NCBI GenBank assembly: GCA_905221615.1
Contig: CAJNDT010003402.1
Location: forward strand, 486,750-550,749
From: Symbiodinium sp. CCMP2592
Taxonomy: Eukaryota > Sar > Dinophyceae > Suessiales > Symbiodiniaceae
Length of the DNA stretch: 64,000 bases
Direction of reading: 5' to 3'
Within the stretch, counting starts at the first letter, position 1; every line of letters starts with the position of its first letter. The translations under genes and the position numbers were made by a program. The notes beneath the pieces are model-generated. The model searched no databases. It saw only the letters and a program-made list of their open reading frames with translations, and was not told where the DNA came from. Below, in pieces: positions 54,116-64,000 of this stretch.

Positions 54116-55260
54116 TGAAACCTGATTTTGGAATGAGCGGAAATGGTTGGAGCCTCCCACATTTATTATGGAGCACTCAAACACCTGGCCTCTGCCTGTC
54201 AGAAATACTCCAGGAAACCACGCGCGGTCTCCGCGGCTTCACTTGGGTTGTGGTGAATGAGTGCGGTTAGGTTCGTTCTGCCGAGCAGGTGCAGCCTGAG
54301 ATCCTGTGCGCAAGAATTGCGCCGGGCTGCAAGAAGAAATTCGTGGGACCCCCACCTTAGGTCACCTACATCTGCCAACTACGTCTTCTGCGCCAAGTGC
54401 ACCAAAAAAAGCTGCGTCCACCACAGTGGCGTGAGGGGGGTGGGAGGGGGCGAAGGGGGTGGGGTCTGCCCCAGGGCTGCATGGATCTTCTAGAAAACAG
54501 CAGCAGAGCTACTCGAGCGACCATGCGATTTCCTTGGTGGGGGCTGGGGGGGTAGAGAGCGGGAGGGCGCAAAACCCCAGGATCTGGACTTCGGGGGTTG
54601 GGTTGGGGCGGGCGAGATGGTGGGGGGGGTAAGAGGAGGTATGAGGGGCAGGCTTGAGGCTAAGCAAGGTTGGCCTTGAAATTGACGGTACAGGGGGGTT
54701 CAACGCAAGCAGTGACAAGCAATTTCTATTGATCTCTTTCTTGAGGGTTTAGGGTTTGAGTTTAGGGTTTAGGGTCTCTGGCGTGGGTTAGAGGCACGGA
54801 TAAACGCACTATCCCAACTCACTAAATCCGTCCCAGCACCCAAACCAAAACCCCCCCAACCCCACACCCTGTAAAAGACGCCCTTTCAAAACCTGCAGAC
54901 CCTATGAAAACCTTCTGAACATTTACATCAGTTCAGACTTACCCTCGGCATCCTACCAAAACCAGCATAACTTACAAGAGTGAAGCTCTGAAACTGAAGC
55001 TGTGTACAGCCCTGACCCCGTAACTTTTTTGTATAGAGCCCCTACAAAACCCTGTGACTTAGGGTTTTGGGGTTTAAAGTTTAGGGTTTGTACTGGTATA
55101 CCCTTAAAAGTAGCCCTCAACGAATTCTACTTTCAACTGTAAACCTACCCCATGCCTCGCCAAAGTGAAAGGCCTCGCTGATCTGTACTTCCTCGGCGCG
55201 GACTTGCTGTTTAGGAGCTTATGGCTTTGCTCTTTCGGGTCTAAAGGCTTTCTTGGGAGA
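54116..55260. other. No supported gene
   Basis: Contains a G-rich stretch at 54430-54640 (GGGGGG runs) and telomere-like words at 54745-54775 and 55060-55090. No coding evidence. Confidence 0.4.
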
Positions 55261-55345
55261 TTTTGGGGCCCACTATTATACTATACTTACAATACGGAGC
55301 CCCCCAAAATAGTATTGGCAATTAGTAAGGCCCCCTATAGTAGGA
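55261..55345. mobile_element. TIR element, family 3, copy 3
   Basis: TTTTGGGGCCCACTATTATA at the left with CCCCCCAAAATAGTATTGGC and AATTAGTAAGGCCCCC at the right. The outer left end appears to be replaced by flanking sequence. Confidence 0.6.
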
Positions 55346-55437
55346 GCTTATGGCTTTGCTCTTTAGGGTCTAAGGCTTTCTTTGGGAGATCATGCTGCTT
55401 TATGGGTCTCATTCCGGTGGTTTAGGAGATTGATATC

Positions 55438-55535
55438 GGGGCCTTGATAATTAGAATAGGGTTTGGGGGCCCATAATGCTGTACTTATTTTAAGGAACCC
55501 CCAAACCAGCATTGGCAATTATTATTGAGGCCCCT
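55438..55535. mobile_element. TIR element, family 3, copy 4
   Basis: GGGGCCTTGATAATTAGAAT at the left is inverted at the right (AATTATTATTGAGGCCCC), with TTTGGGGGCCC and CCCCCAAA inside. Confidence 0.8.
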
Positions 55536-55589
55536 AGCCTATAGTGAATCCTTGTAGTCGCCCTTATAACCCTTATAGACCCCTTTGAA

Positions 55590-55695
55590 GGAAACCTTTT
55601 CTAATTATTAAGGCCCCGCTTTAAAGGAACCCATTTCTAATTATTCAGGCCCCTCTTTAGAGGAACACTATTCTAATTATTAAGGGCCCTATAGT
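55590..55695. mobile_element. Family 3 end repeats (relics)
   Basis: TTCTAATTATTAAGGCCCC and close variants occur three times about 35-40 bp apart, separated by TTTAAAGGAAC. They look like repeated single ends without the partner end. Confidence 0.5.
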
Positions 55696-56079
55696 CTGCC
55701 GTTTTGGGTTGGTGGGCTTTCTCGGGCGTAGGAGTAGGAGATTGCGGGGCTTTCAGAAAGCTCCTAAACGGCCCAGACGGGCTCAGGGTGTAGGGTTTAG
55801 GGCTTAGGGTTTGGGAGTTTAGGGTTTGGGGCTTAGGGTCCTCCCAAACCGGCTAAAACAACATCAGCGCCTAAAACCCTCAAGCCGCAAACTTGACACG
55901 TGCACCCAAGTGCCACCACCCTCGCAACTGCAGCGTTTCCATCGCAAGGTTTCGCATATCGGTTGCTGAGGCGTTTGTACCGAACACATCTCCAGAAAAA
56001 GTACGCCAGCTCCGTACGCGAGCAAATGTGTGCGGATCTCTCAGGCAGGTACAAGTCTTCAGTGTACTGCCGCGCTACT

Positions 56080-56297
<218 letters not shown>

Positions 56298-56852
56298 TAG
56301 TTGCTGCTTCCGCTACCTTGAGCTGTCGATAGGCGAGGAACTGGAGGGCCTGAAAAGGTTCGTGTTCATCCCGCAAACCTGGCTTCGTGGTAATTACTCC
56401 TGTTGCCAGTACCAGCATGTACCAGCACGCTTCACCACTACTGCTGCTGCTGCTATACTTGCAGCTGCTGCTACCGCGAGCTTTGTGCGTGCTATGCAGT
56501 GAAGCTTGGGCTTCGTACCGAAACTTCGCGCTGTGATCCCGTTTGGGCATTGCTCTTTCGCGCGTCTTGGTTGGCTGCACGGCAAAGTGATGTCATGCTG
56601 AAGCAGCACCGCATGAGTTTCGCCACAAAACCCTGAACCCTAAACCTAAACCCACCTCCCTAAACCCTAAACCTCAACCACAAACCGAAACCCCACTCCC
56701 AAGACCCCAATTAACCTCAATAAAACCCCTAAACCTTAAATCCTAAACCCTAGACCCCAACAAACCCTCAAGGCCAAGACGCCAAAGTCCGCAGGTCCAG
56801 CCCCAGACCACCTCGTGTGGCGGCGTCCTCGAGGCCTGGGCGACCATTCCTC
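56298..56852. other. No supported gene
   Basis: A short GCTGCTGCTGCT run at about 56440-56470 and telomere-like words at 56630-56770. No coding evidence beyond open frames continuing from the microsatellite. Confidence 0.4.
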
Positions 56853-56987
56853 CTACTTAAAGGATCATGGGACTTAGTAACTAGGGTTCCTTAAAGGGCT
56901 CCTTTAAAGGGGATCTATAGGGGTTCTATTATAAGAGGGGTTTTAGGGTCTACTTAGAGGATCATGGGACTTAGTAACTAGCCCTGT
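56853..56987. mobile_element. Two family 1 left ends in direct orientation
   Basis: CTACTTAAAGGATCATGGGA at 56853 and CTACTTAGAGGATCATGGGA at 56950, each followed by CTTAGTAACTAG. No right ends follow. Between them are CCTTTAAAGG words. Confidence 0.75.
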
Positions 56988-56999
56988 GCTTCCTCGACC

Positions 57000-57210
57000 A
57001 TAGTTTTCGGGGTGGTTGCGAACCACCCGGTTTGGGCCCCGAGCGCCCCTACTTTTCCCCACCTGATGTTGTAGATCATGTAACCACAACTTTATGGAAA
57101 CCACCCTATTTTGCCCCGACACAGCAATCCACAATATCAATGTGAACCACCCCGTTTTAGCCTACGCCGACATAATGGAAACGACCCCGATTTATCCCGC
57201 CAATAAGCGA
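57000..57210. repeat. Degenerate ~60-bp repeat
   Basis: GGAAACCACCCTATTTTGCC, GTGAACCACCCCGTTTTAGC and GGAAACGACCCCGATTTATC recur at about 57096, 57142 and 57178. Confidence 0.5.
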
Positions 57211-58198
57211 CCTAGATTCTACCCCCAAATTCCCAATATCCCAAACTCTATATCCCGAAACGCTAATTTGGGTTTCGGGATTCCGGGACTTTGGGATACA
57301 CTTCGGGCTTCGAGGGGTGCTGTGAGTTGCTGCACATGACAGGTTCAGCAGTACTTCCCGACTCCAAACCCAAGCCACACCATGTCCCAACTCCAACAAT
57401 AATTTCAGCCCCAAGGCCCTCTAGTCCCGGCCCGCATGTAATAATTTCCAGAAACAGCCCTGCACTTACAGGTTTCATGTGAGGGTTGAATCCGACTCGC
57501 CATGGGTGTGCCCTCGATCTTCGCTGATGTCGGATGGTGCCCCAGGGTCTCGGTTCCTGTGTAATACGACTGTGCACTTTCCTGGACCCAGGTACTTATG
57601 GATTGTGGCGGGCTCTCGTGGCGCCGATCCCCGAACTATTGGGCTGGTGCCCGAGAATCTCGACTTTAGAGGTGTAATCATCCTAGCGATTTCTACGGGG
57701 AGCGAGGTACGGATGGATGATTTCTGCTGGCGCCGATGGAGGAGATTCCGCTGGTGCCCAAGATTCTGGCAGGGAATTGACTGAAAGTACTGATCCTGAG
57801 GTACGGCCTGATTGGCTATGAAAAAGGCCTTGCTTTCTCGCAGTGATCCCAGCTACTCGGGCAGGGGTTTCCAAATGAAATCGATGCTAATTTCTGTTGG
57901 ACTCAAGGTCTGGATATTAAGAATGAGATTGTGGAAAATGAGACGGACTCGGGCGGTTGCCCCGGCCAGTCTTGACTTATTGAGTGCATGTCATGTCTCA
58001 CTAAAAGCAGCTTCCGGGCGGTTGCTGGTGCTCAAGAGCTTTTTTTTCCGTGCATCAGCACTGCTGGTGCCCTGGTGCTGCGGATGCCGAAGAGCAAGCC
58101 TCCGTCGCTTCGGGTGCGGTATTTGCAGGCACAAGGGATCGGGTAGCTGGTTTTTAGGGTGATTGGCCTTATGGGGGGTCCTACCATTTGTCTGTCAG
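57211..58198. other. Possible 5' exons of the 58-62 kb gene, not resolved
   Basis: Segments such as FPNEIDANFCWTQGLDIKNE (about 57869-57928, plus) and MEEIPLVPKILAGN look coding, but I could not place consistent splice sites. Confidence 0.3.
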
Positions 58199-61100
58199 GA
58201 CCTCTACACCGGCATCCTGGAGGCCAATGACTACCAGGAGAAAAGGGTCACGGAGCTGTGCAAGATGCAGAATGTGCGACCCGAAAAGATGCAACGGCTG
58301 CTGAAGCAGGGGAAGGCCCTCTTCCAAACACAAATCCCCAAATCTGTGTTAAGCCTTAGCCCTGTAAATGCTGCCCCAAGCCTCTGAAAGGCTCCGGTGG
58401 TGTTTTCCTTCGTGAACCTCCGGGGCGGAACCATCGGCCGGGATGAGGTGCTTAGGGTTCTTCGGGTTATGGGCTTTCGGACCTAGAGATCGCCACGAAG
58501 ATTCCTCACGCCTCAGATGTCGTTTTAAATTTTATATACGGACCATATATTCCCTATTACCCATTATTTCTAAGCCTTAAACCGTCAACCCTGAAAATTT
58601 GGGACCCCAAATACCCCCCCCGGTCGTACTCGGTTTAGGATTTCCTGCTTCGGGGGTGGATGCCCAAGCCCTTAACCCCGGCCCAGGTGGAGGATGATTG
58701 CAATGCGAAGCTGGTCGCGAGGCTCCTGACGACCCTAGGCTTGAAGATACCCACTTCTATCGAGATGAAAGCGGCCCTTGAGAACGTCGCCGAAGATCGA
58801 AAACTTCTGGGAAAGAAGTGTTCGGTTGCAGCCCGGGAGGCAGGAAGTTGTTCACGCCAAGCCGCCAAGCCTGCACATTCGGTGTTTCTCGGGCAGGCTT
58901 GGGCGAAAACCGAGGGGGACCTCCACCGGGCCCTGATGTCGCACGTCATGGACCGCAGCCGCCGTAACTTTGATGCCAGGCCGGCCAGGTTCGGTTTTCT
59001 TGAGAATCCCTCTCTTTTCGCTCTAGCCCAAAGGAGCGGCAGCAAGAACATGGCCCTTCTCAAGAAGCTGGTGAACACTTTGCAAGAAGAAAAAGATCAG
59101 GACACCCAACAAATAATTGAATCCGATTTGTAATATCACCTCGCACTCTGATCACAGGAGAGAAAGATTCCTCTGGAAGACCCAAATCGGCTGCCGACCA
59201 GGGAGTGGGGAGACTTCTCCGAAGGCTCAGGCGGGGTGGCGGTTTAAAGGGTTGGGAATTCTCCGACTTTGAGCTCTACAGAACCCTAACCGTGAGACGC
59301 CGATTGATCCAGTCTGCAAGTTTGGGATGTTATGGGATCGGTAATAACTTTAAGCCTTGAGCCCACGAGCCCGAGCTATCAGGAACCCAACAAAACTTGC
59401 ACTTCCTGAGCTCCTGGGTCCGAGAAAATTAAATCCCCGCCACAGGACCCGCTGAGTACTTGGACGACGAGGACATGGCGGACCACGCTCAGGAGGGCGG
59501 TGAAGAAGAGGAGATGGATAATGATGCAATCATTCCGGACCCCGACGACCCTACCGGCTTCCCAAAGACCCCTTGCAAGCCCCATGCCCCGCCGGCGCCG
59601 GTGGACAGCGACACCGAGGCAGCTGCAGCCGAAGAAGCCTTAGCAGAAGAAGCCGAAAAGAATGCCGATGCCCAGAAGGAGTGCTTCGGGGCGGGTTGTG
59701 GGTTTCGGATCGCAGTGCCCTGGCGGGTTTGTGCAGGGTTCCATTCAGGATTCAGGCTTGGTGCTGTCTAGGAATTCGTTGGCTTAGGAGTACATAGTGC
59801 TGAAGACTTGTCATGGGCAGGAGCGAAGAGGTATGAAGAGGCCCGCAGCCGCTGTGAGCGAGGGACTCCAGCAATCGGCCGAGAAGCTGCAGAAGCAGGT
59901 CTCCCAGGAGGCCAGCGACAAAGGTGGCATCCTGGAGGTGCCCGGGTGTGCTTTGTGGCTTTTGGAGAATTGAGGAGGTACTGGAATTCCGGGATGCAGG
60001 GTCCATGCTTTAACAACGTAACCTCCGATCCCAAACTCGAAACCCAGAACCCAACACATATGGAATGGAAGGGTCTTGATGTGGTCCAAAACCTCTTGTA
60101 AAACCCCTAATTTCCGTTCCAACAACCGAGCCCTAATACCTGAAGTAGCGGTTGGGGTTGGCTGGATTGGGTGCAATTGCACATAACTGCAGCCTTTCCT
60201 GGCTTCAGGGGTGCACAGGGACCAATCCCTCAGCCATGGCTAGATTTTTACGGTCGAAGTGGGGCGGGGGGCCGCCGCCCCGCCCCCGCCACCATACCCC
60301 CCACGGATGCTTCCCATCCCCCCGCCACCGCCAGCTCCGCTGGCACCGCCTCTCCCGCCGCCCCCGGGGCCGCCTCCGCCAAGTCCTCCGAGATCTCTGC
60401 CGCCTATGATTGGGCCTTGGCCAATTGCGGCGAGCACAAATGAGCCGAGCTCGGAGGCATTGGCTATAAGCTAGGGGTTCAAGGATTCTGGGGTGTAGGG
60501 TGCATGTATCTTTAAACAGTTAATCCCTGCAGGATGATCATGAGCCAAGTCCTTCGAGAGTTGCTTGGCTATTATATATAGGGGTTGAAGGATTCTGGGG
60601 TGTAGGGTGAATGTATCTTTAAAGATATAATCAGTTCCCTGCAGGATGAGCCTGCGGATGACTCCACGAAGAAGCGGCCTTTGGCTTTGAAGGCTGGGGC
60701 AATGAAGCTTTCGGGCTTAGTGCATGCTTTAGGGCTGTGAAATACTGAGTCCTTCCAAGGATCTGCCAGTGGACGTAGACTCGAGCTCCGAGGATAAGCC
60801 CAAGTCAAAGGCTGGGACATCTTAGTATCCGGGTAGAGTCAAGGGCTTCGTCAGGCTTTAGTTAGGGCTTCAGGGTTTTGGGCTGCATGTACGGGTTTTG
60901 CCGTTGGGTGTGTATCCGAGCTAGACCTGCAGGAGCCCTCTGGAAAGAAGCGGCGGCGGCGCCGCTTCATCGGTGTGTACGAGATCGACGTGGCTCGGAT
61001 CTATTATAATAAGCAGCAGGTTAGCTGTTTCCCAGAAGCCTCCCAGACTACTCCTATCTTAAGGTAAAGGGGGTCTTATGGGAGTACTCTGTAAGGGGGT

Positions 61101-62445
61101 TCCTTGACCCAGGAAGAGGGGGCCTCGTCGGAAGCTGGGGACAAGGATGTGAAGAAGGACAGGGTCCAAAAAAAGAAAACCACCAAAATCCCTAAATCCT
61201 TAAATTATATAAAGCCACCCGAACCCCCAAAACCTATGAAACCCTAAACACCGCAACCCCTAGAATGCAGCAAACCCCTAAAGCCTCCCAAAGGCCCAGA
61301 AAGCCTACAACTACCAAATTCCCTTTAAACCCCCAACCCAGGAGCCAGCGGATGCCTCGGCGAAACTAGCTGAGGAGTCGCGATCCGAGTGAAGCAACAA
61401 AAAATCGGTGACAGGGCTCTATAGCAGGTTACGGTTTAGGGTCACAATCCTAGTCCTGGATGTTAGCTCCGTAAACAGTTTCTCAACCCCACAATAAACG
61501 CCATCTCCTCATCCCTGAATCCCTGGAACCAACAGTACAAGTTAAACCCAAAAGCCCTAATGCTAAACCCTGGACAAGAGATTCCCAACTTGAGCCCTAC
61601 ACCTTAGAAGCTGCCCCCACCCTGTAATAGTGGTCTTGAGGGCCCTCATATAATCCTTTTACTTATCAGCTTTGGCCCCAGGTTCTAAGTTTCATTGGTT
61701 TTAGTCGTGCTCTGGCAGGTGCAGCAGCAGATCCGGAATGCTGCCAGCTTGTCGGAGGTGCAGACAGACGAGGCAGTGCAAGGGCGAGGCAATCCACGCG
61801 GTCGCGGCCGTGGCGGCCGTGGCGGCCGTGGCAGCCGTGGCGGCCGTGGTCGTGGACGAGGCCGCTCAAGGGGCAGCAAGGACGAGGAGGCAGGCCAGGG
61901 CGAGGACGACGATCTCGATGCAGAGGACGAGAAGGCCACAGATGAGGTACTTTTGGAGGAGCAGGAGGACAAGCTGAAGAACAAAGGCCAGGCAAAAGCA
62001 AAGGGACAAGCGAAGAAGGAGCCGAAGGCGAAAGCAAAGGGACAAGCAAAGAAGGAGCCGAAGGCGACAGCAAAGGGAGAAGCAAAGAAGGCGAAGGGCC
62101 AGGACCAAGTGGAAACGCCCGGCACTGTGGAGGAGGACTGTCCGTGGCTTCTCCATTTAAATTTGTAGCTCGACTCGAAGCAATCATCGTCCAGGCATGC
62201 ACGCGAGTCGCGGCGCTCAGTGACTACCAGAAGGACCAATATATTTAATCAAGGGTCGAAAGAATAATCGAACACCCCCCTCGCCCGGGCAGGAGAACAG
62301 GGACCGCAACATCCGTGCCATCCGGGCCATTGCCAAGGACGACAGTCGCATGAAGATCCCCTCCCAGGATGTCCTCGACGAAACGATGCAACTCGCATGC
62401 ATTATGCCAAGTGGCTGCGAGCGAATCCAAGTCGTGCGGCAGTGA
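58199..62445 (+). CDS. Multi-exon gene: acidic, RG-rich and lysine-rich protein, unknown function
   Basis: At least ten plus-strand exon candidates are each preceded by AG: 58199 (DLYTGILEANDYQEKRVTEL); about 58687-59133 (VEDDCNAKLVARLLTTLGLK, then a helical stretch); 59446 (acidic: GGEEEEMDNDAIIPDPDD); 59821 (coiled: QQSAEKLQKQVSQEASDK); 60209; 60533 and 60645 (both start GATGA); 60933-61019 (EPSGKKRRRRRFIGVYEIDV, 29 codons, GT donor); 61113-61163 (17 codons, GT donor); 61342-61388; 61719-about 62165 (RG repeats RGRGRGGRGGRGSRGGRG, an acidic stretch, then KAKGQAKKEPKA repeats); 62293-62445 (RAIAKDDSRMKIPSQDVLDE, TGA). Several exons are exact multiples of three. The basic run is a likely nuclear localisation signal and the RG part resembles RGG-type RNA-binding tails, so a nuclear nucleic-acid-associated role is inferred. 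Exact donors for several exons are uncertain, and more than one gene is possible. Confidence 0.55.
60933..61019 (+). CDS. Exon with basic NLS-like run (part of the 58-62 kb gene)
   Basis: ACCTGCAG precedes the exon and GTTAGC follows it; the length is 87 nt, phase 0. It encodes a KKRRRRR run followed by FIGVYEIDVARIYYNKQQ. This is one of the best-bounded exons in the window. Confidence 0.65.
61719..62168 (+). CDS. Exon with RG-rich and KAKGQAKKEPKA-repeat segments
   Basis: It begins after TCTGGCAG and has QQQIRNAASLSEVQTDEAVQ. About 30 residues of RGRG/GGRG follow, then DEEAGQGEDDDLDAEDEKAT and three copies of a 12-residue lysine-rich unit (KAKGQAKKEPKA). A GT after GATGAG at 61947 could end the exon early, but the lysine-rich part continues in frame and looks genuine. 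It is open to TAG at 62166-62168, or may splice at GTGG near 62110-62130 to the exon at 62293. Confidence 0.55.
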   Translation: MQQQIRNAASLSEVQTDEAVQGRGNPRGRGRGGRGGRGSRGGRGRGRGRSRGSKDEEAGQGEDDDLDAEDEKATDEVLLEEQEDKLKNKGQAKAKGQAKKEPKAKAKGQAKKEPKATAKGEAKKAKGQDQVETPGTVEEDCPWLLHLNL

Positions 62446-62502
62446 TAGCACCCAGGTCCTTCACAGTTCGCTTGCCGCAGCAGTCGAGCTCGCAATCTAC
62501 GA

Positions 62503-62724
62503 TTGCTGTTCTGTTCCCTGGCATTAATATATTATAACATGAGAGCTTACAGTTTGACTTCAACTCGCGATCTCTGCTTGGAACACAGGTTTCAGCTTGG
62601 TTGCTTCTATGTCAACAAGACCTCGCTGCCTCACATCGAGAAGTTGAATCGAGCCTGGAAGACAGACGTGAAGGCTAGTCAATACGCCTTTCTCGATAAT
62701 ATTTTCCACGATCGCCCGCTTTGA
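62503..62724 (+). other. Exon-like frame after the RG-rich gene
   Basis: Following an acceptor-like GGAACACAG, the frame reads FQLGCFYVNKTSLPHIEKLN then RAWKTDVKASQYAFLDNIFH to TGA. It could be an alternative last exon of the gene upstream or a separate fragment; another frame of the same stretch is also open. Confidence 0.35.
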
Positions 62725-64000
62725 TAGGTGAACAAAAAGAAAGGATCCAACTTCTGTTGGGCCGCTCACAAAGGATTCCGGACGGCGAACGGAACTCAGG
62801 AATTACGCAAGCCTGCCTGCACTTCACTTTGAGCCCCCGTCCTCCGAGGTGGCACCGTGCATGCATCGCTGCGAACTGGAATGACCTTGAGGAGGCCAGG
62901 GTTACTTTGGAATTTTGGTTTTGGGTTTTCTCTCTACATGGAAGCCTATAGGCATTACTTAGTGCTGGGGTGCAATTGTATGGGTAGTTTCGGATTTGAT
63001 AGGGTTCGCTTCGGACCTCCCAGAGTCTCTGTTTTGCTGCAGGCTTTGAATCAGCTGATTTCAGGGGTTGGGACTTTCATTCCGGAAGCCTTTGGAATCC
63101 TCAAACCTAAAGACCCTAAACCCGAAACCCCGAAACCGTAAGTCTAGGGTCTGTGGGCTTCTACCCCAAATAGCCACCCCGTCCCGCATCAGCGAAAACA
63201 TCACGATCTTGGAGATCCGTGGGAGCCCTAGGGTGTGGGTTTTATTTCAGAATTCGAATTATAAGCAGGCTTCCGAGGACTGGGGTTTCCATATGACCTG
63301 ACGCTGTTCTGGGTTGATAGGTTTAAAATAAAGGGTTTCCAGGGGGTTCTTGTCGGATCTGCTAAGGATGTCGGACTTATGGACGAGGGTATCGTAGCCC
63401 CCCTCATTCCCGATTGCTACTATGGCCTTAATGCTTCATCCTTCGAACCGGATATATAAGAACCTCAACCCAAAACCCCAAACCCAAACTTTAGGGTTTT
63501 TGTGGGTGTACACGGACGAAGTAACACCGCCCCGCTTCAGTCCTCAGATCCATGCCCCTTGCAAAAGCCATCCATTCCCTCTTAGAATCAAGTAGATTCC
63601 AAAGGCCCAAGACCGACAACATTTAATGTGAAGCCAGGGCCCGATTAAGATCTCCCAGGGCCATCCACGTAGATATAGTTGAAAGAAATGGTTCCTCGGA
63701 TGTTGCTATAAGGATTTGGGGTGGTCCTGTATTTTCGTGTTGTGGATTTTTTTGTTTGAGCTTCGAAGTACGGTGAGATCGGGTGTGTGGGGTTTATATA
63801 TAGATCGGTCCCATCTGACTTTTCGATAAGGATATGATCCTGGCTTTACGGAAGCCTCCATTGTATCTGCCCTAGGGTTGGTGGTTCCAGGACTTAGGAC
63901 TGCTTGATTTTTTTGAGGTTTTAGCTTCAAGGTTTTCGGGGCCCTAGGGTTAAAGGCTATAAGGTTGTTGGTTTAGGCTTTAGGGTTTAGTGTTTGAGGT
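62725..64000. other. No supported gene
   Basis: Unique-looking sequence with telomere-like words at about 63105-63140, 63465-63490 and 63965-63990. Short frames only. Confidence 0.4.

Noticed and set aside
61666..62239. Minus-strand 178- and 184-codon Ser/Pro/Ala frames
   Set aside because: They are shadows of the RG/lysine-rich plus-strand exon, which has better acceptor, composition and continuity.

Overview
The window looks like eukaryotic nuclear DNA, most probably from a dinoflagellate (Symbiodiniaceae-like or a relative). This is inferred from five things. Degenerate plant-type telomere heptamers (CCCTAAA/TTTAGGG) are scattered on both strands through most of the sequence. Many ~85-165 bp elements with terminal inverted repeats (TIRs) are present. 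Some introns start with GC instead of GT. Reading frames are short and broken into exons, and the DNA is very rich in satellites. There are no bacterial operons, Shine-Dalgarno sites, rRNA genes or CRISPR arrays that I can see. The species is not identifiable from what I can read.

Layout. 1-6.8 kb: telomere-like DNA with several TIR elements and one clear minus-strand gene, a pentatricopeptide-repeat (PPR) protein with a leader peptide. Its last intron is itself a TIR element. 6.8-15.1 kb: successive tandem arrays (AT-rich, CCCCAG-rich, an 89-bp array between inverted flanks, then 5 kb of purine/pyrimidine-skewed DNA with a 764-bp tandem duplication). 15.1-27 kb: telomere-like DNA with TIR elements of several families, a retroelement integrase remnant and a non-LTR reverse-transcriptase remnant. 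27-33.2 kb: a composite module duplicated in tandem (telomere-like array, 21-bp array, 32-bp array, 52-bp array, ~0.7 kb non-repetitive segment). 33.2-44.3 kb: a more GC-rich, repeat-poor island whose recognisable coding segments are all on the minus strand: a membrane-anchored CxxC protein, an exon of an unknown gene, a spliced gene with an SGNH-hydrolase-like C-terminal motif, a second spliced gene just downstream, and two decayed paralogous gene remnants. 44.6-51.1 kb: trinucleotide repeats, a 4.8-kb satellite with a 10-bp unit, a ~175-bp tandem repeat and telomere-like arrays. 51.1-57.5 kb: TIR elements, one exon whose splice acceptor lies inside a TIR, and a long CTA microsatellite. 57.5-64 kb: a plus-strand multi-exon gene for a low-complexity, acidic/basic, RG-rich and lysine-rich protein of unknown function.

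The main biological point is the TIR elements. At least ten sequence families share the same architecture (about 85-165 bp, near-perfect inverted ends, AT-richer centre). In the PPR gene one of them forms an intron with a GC-AG boundary and a GCAT repeat at both junctions. Removing it restores an open frame of exactly 361 codons. At 52.1 kb another element supplies the AG before a 90-nt phase-0 exon. This fits introner-type elements, DNA-transposon-like sequences that create introns when they insert, and the window may hold many families of them. Most of the rest is satellite and telomere-like DNA without coding evidence.
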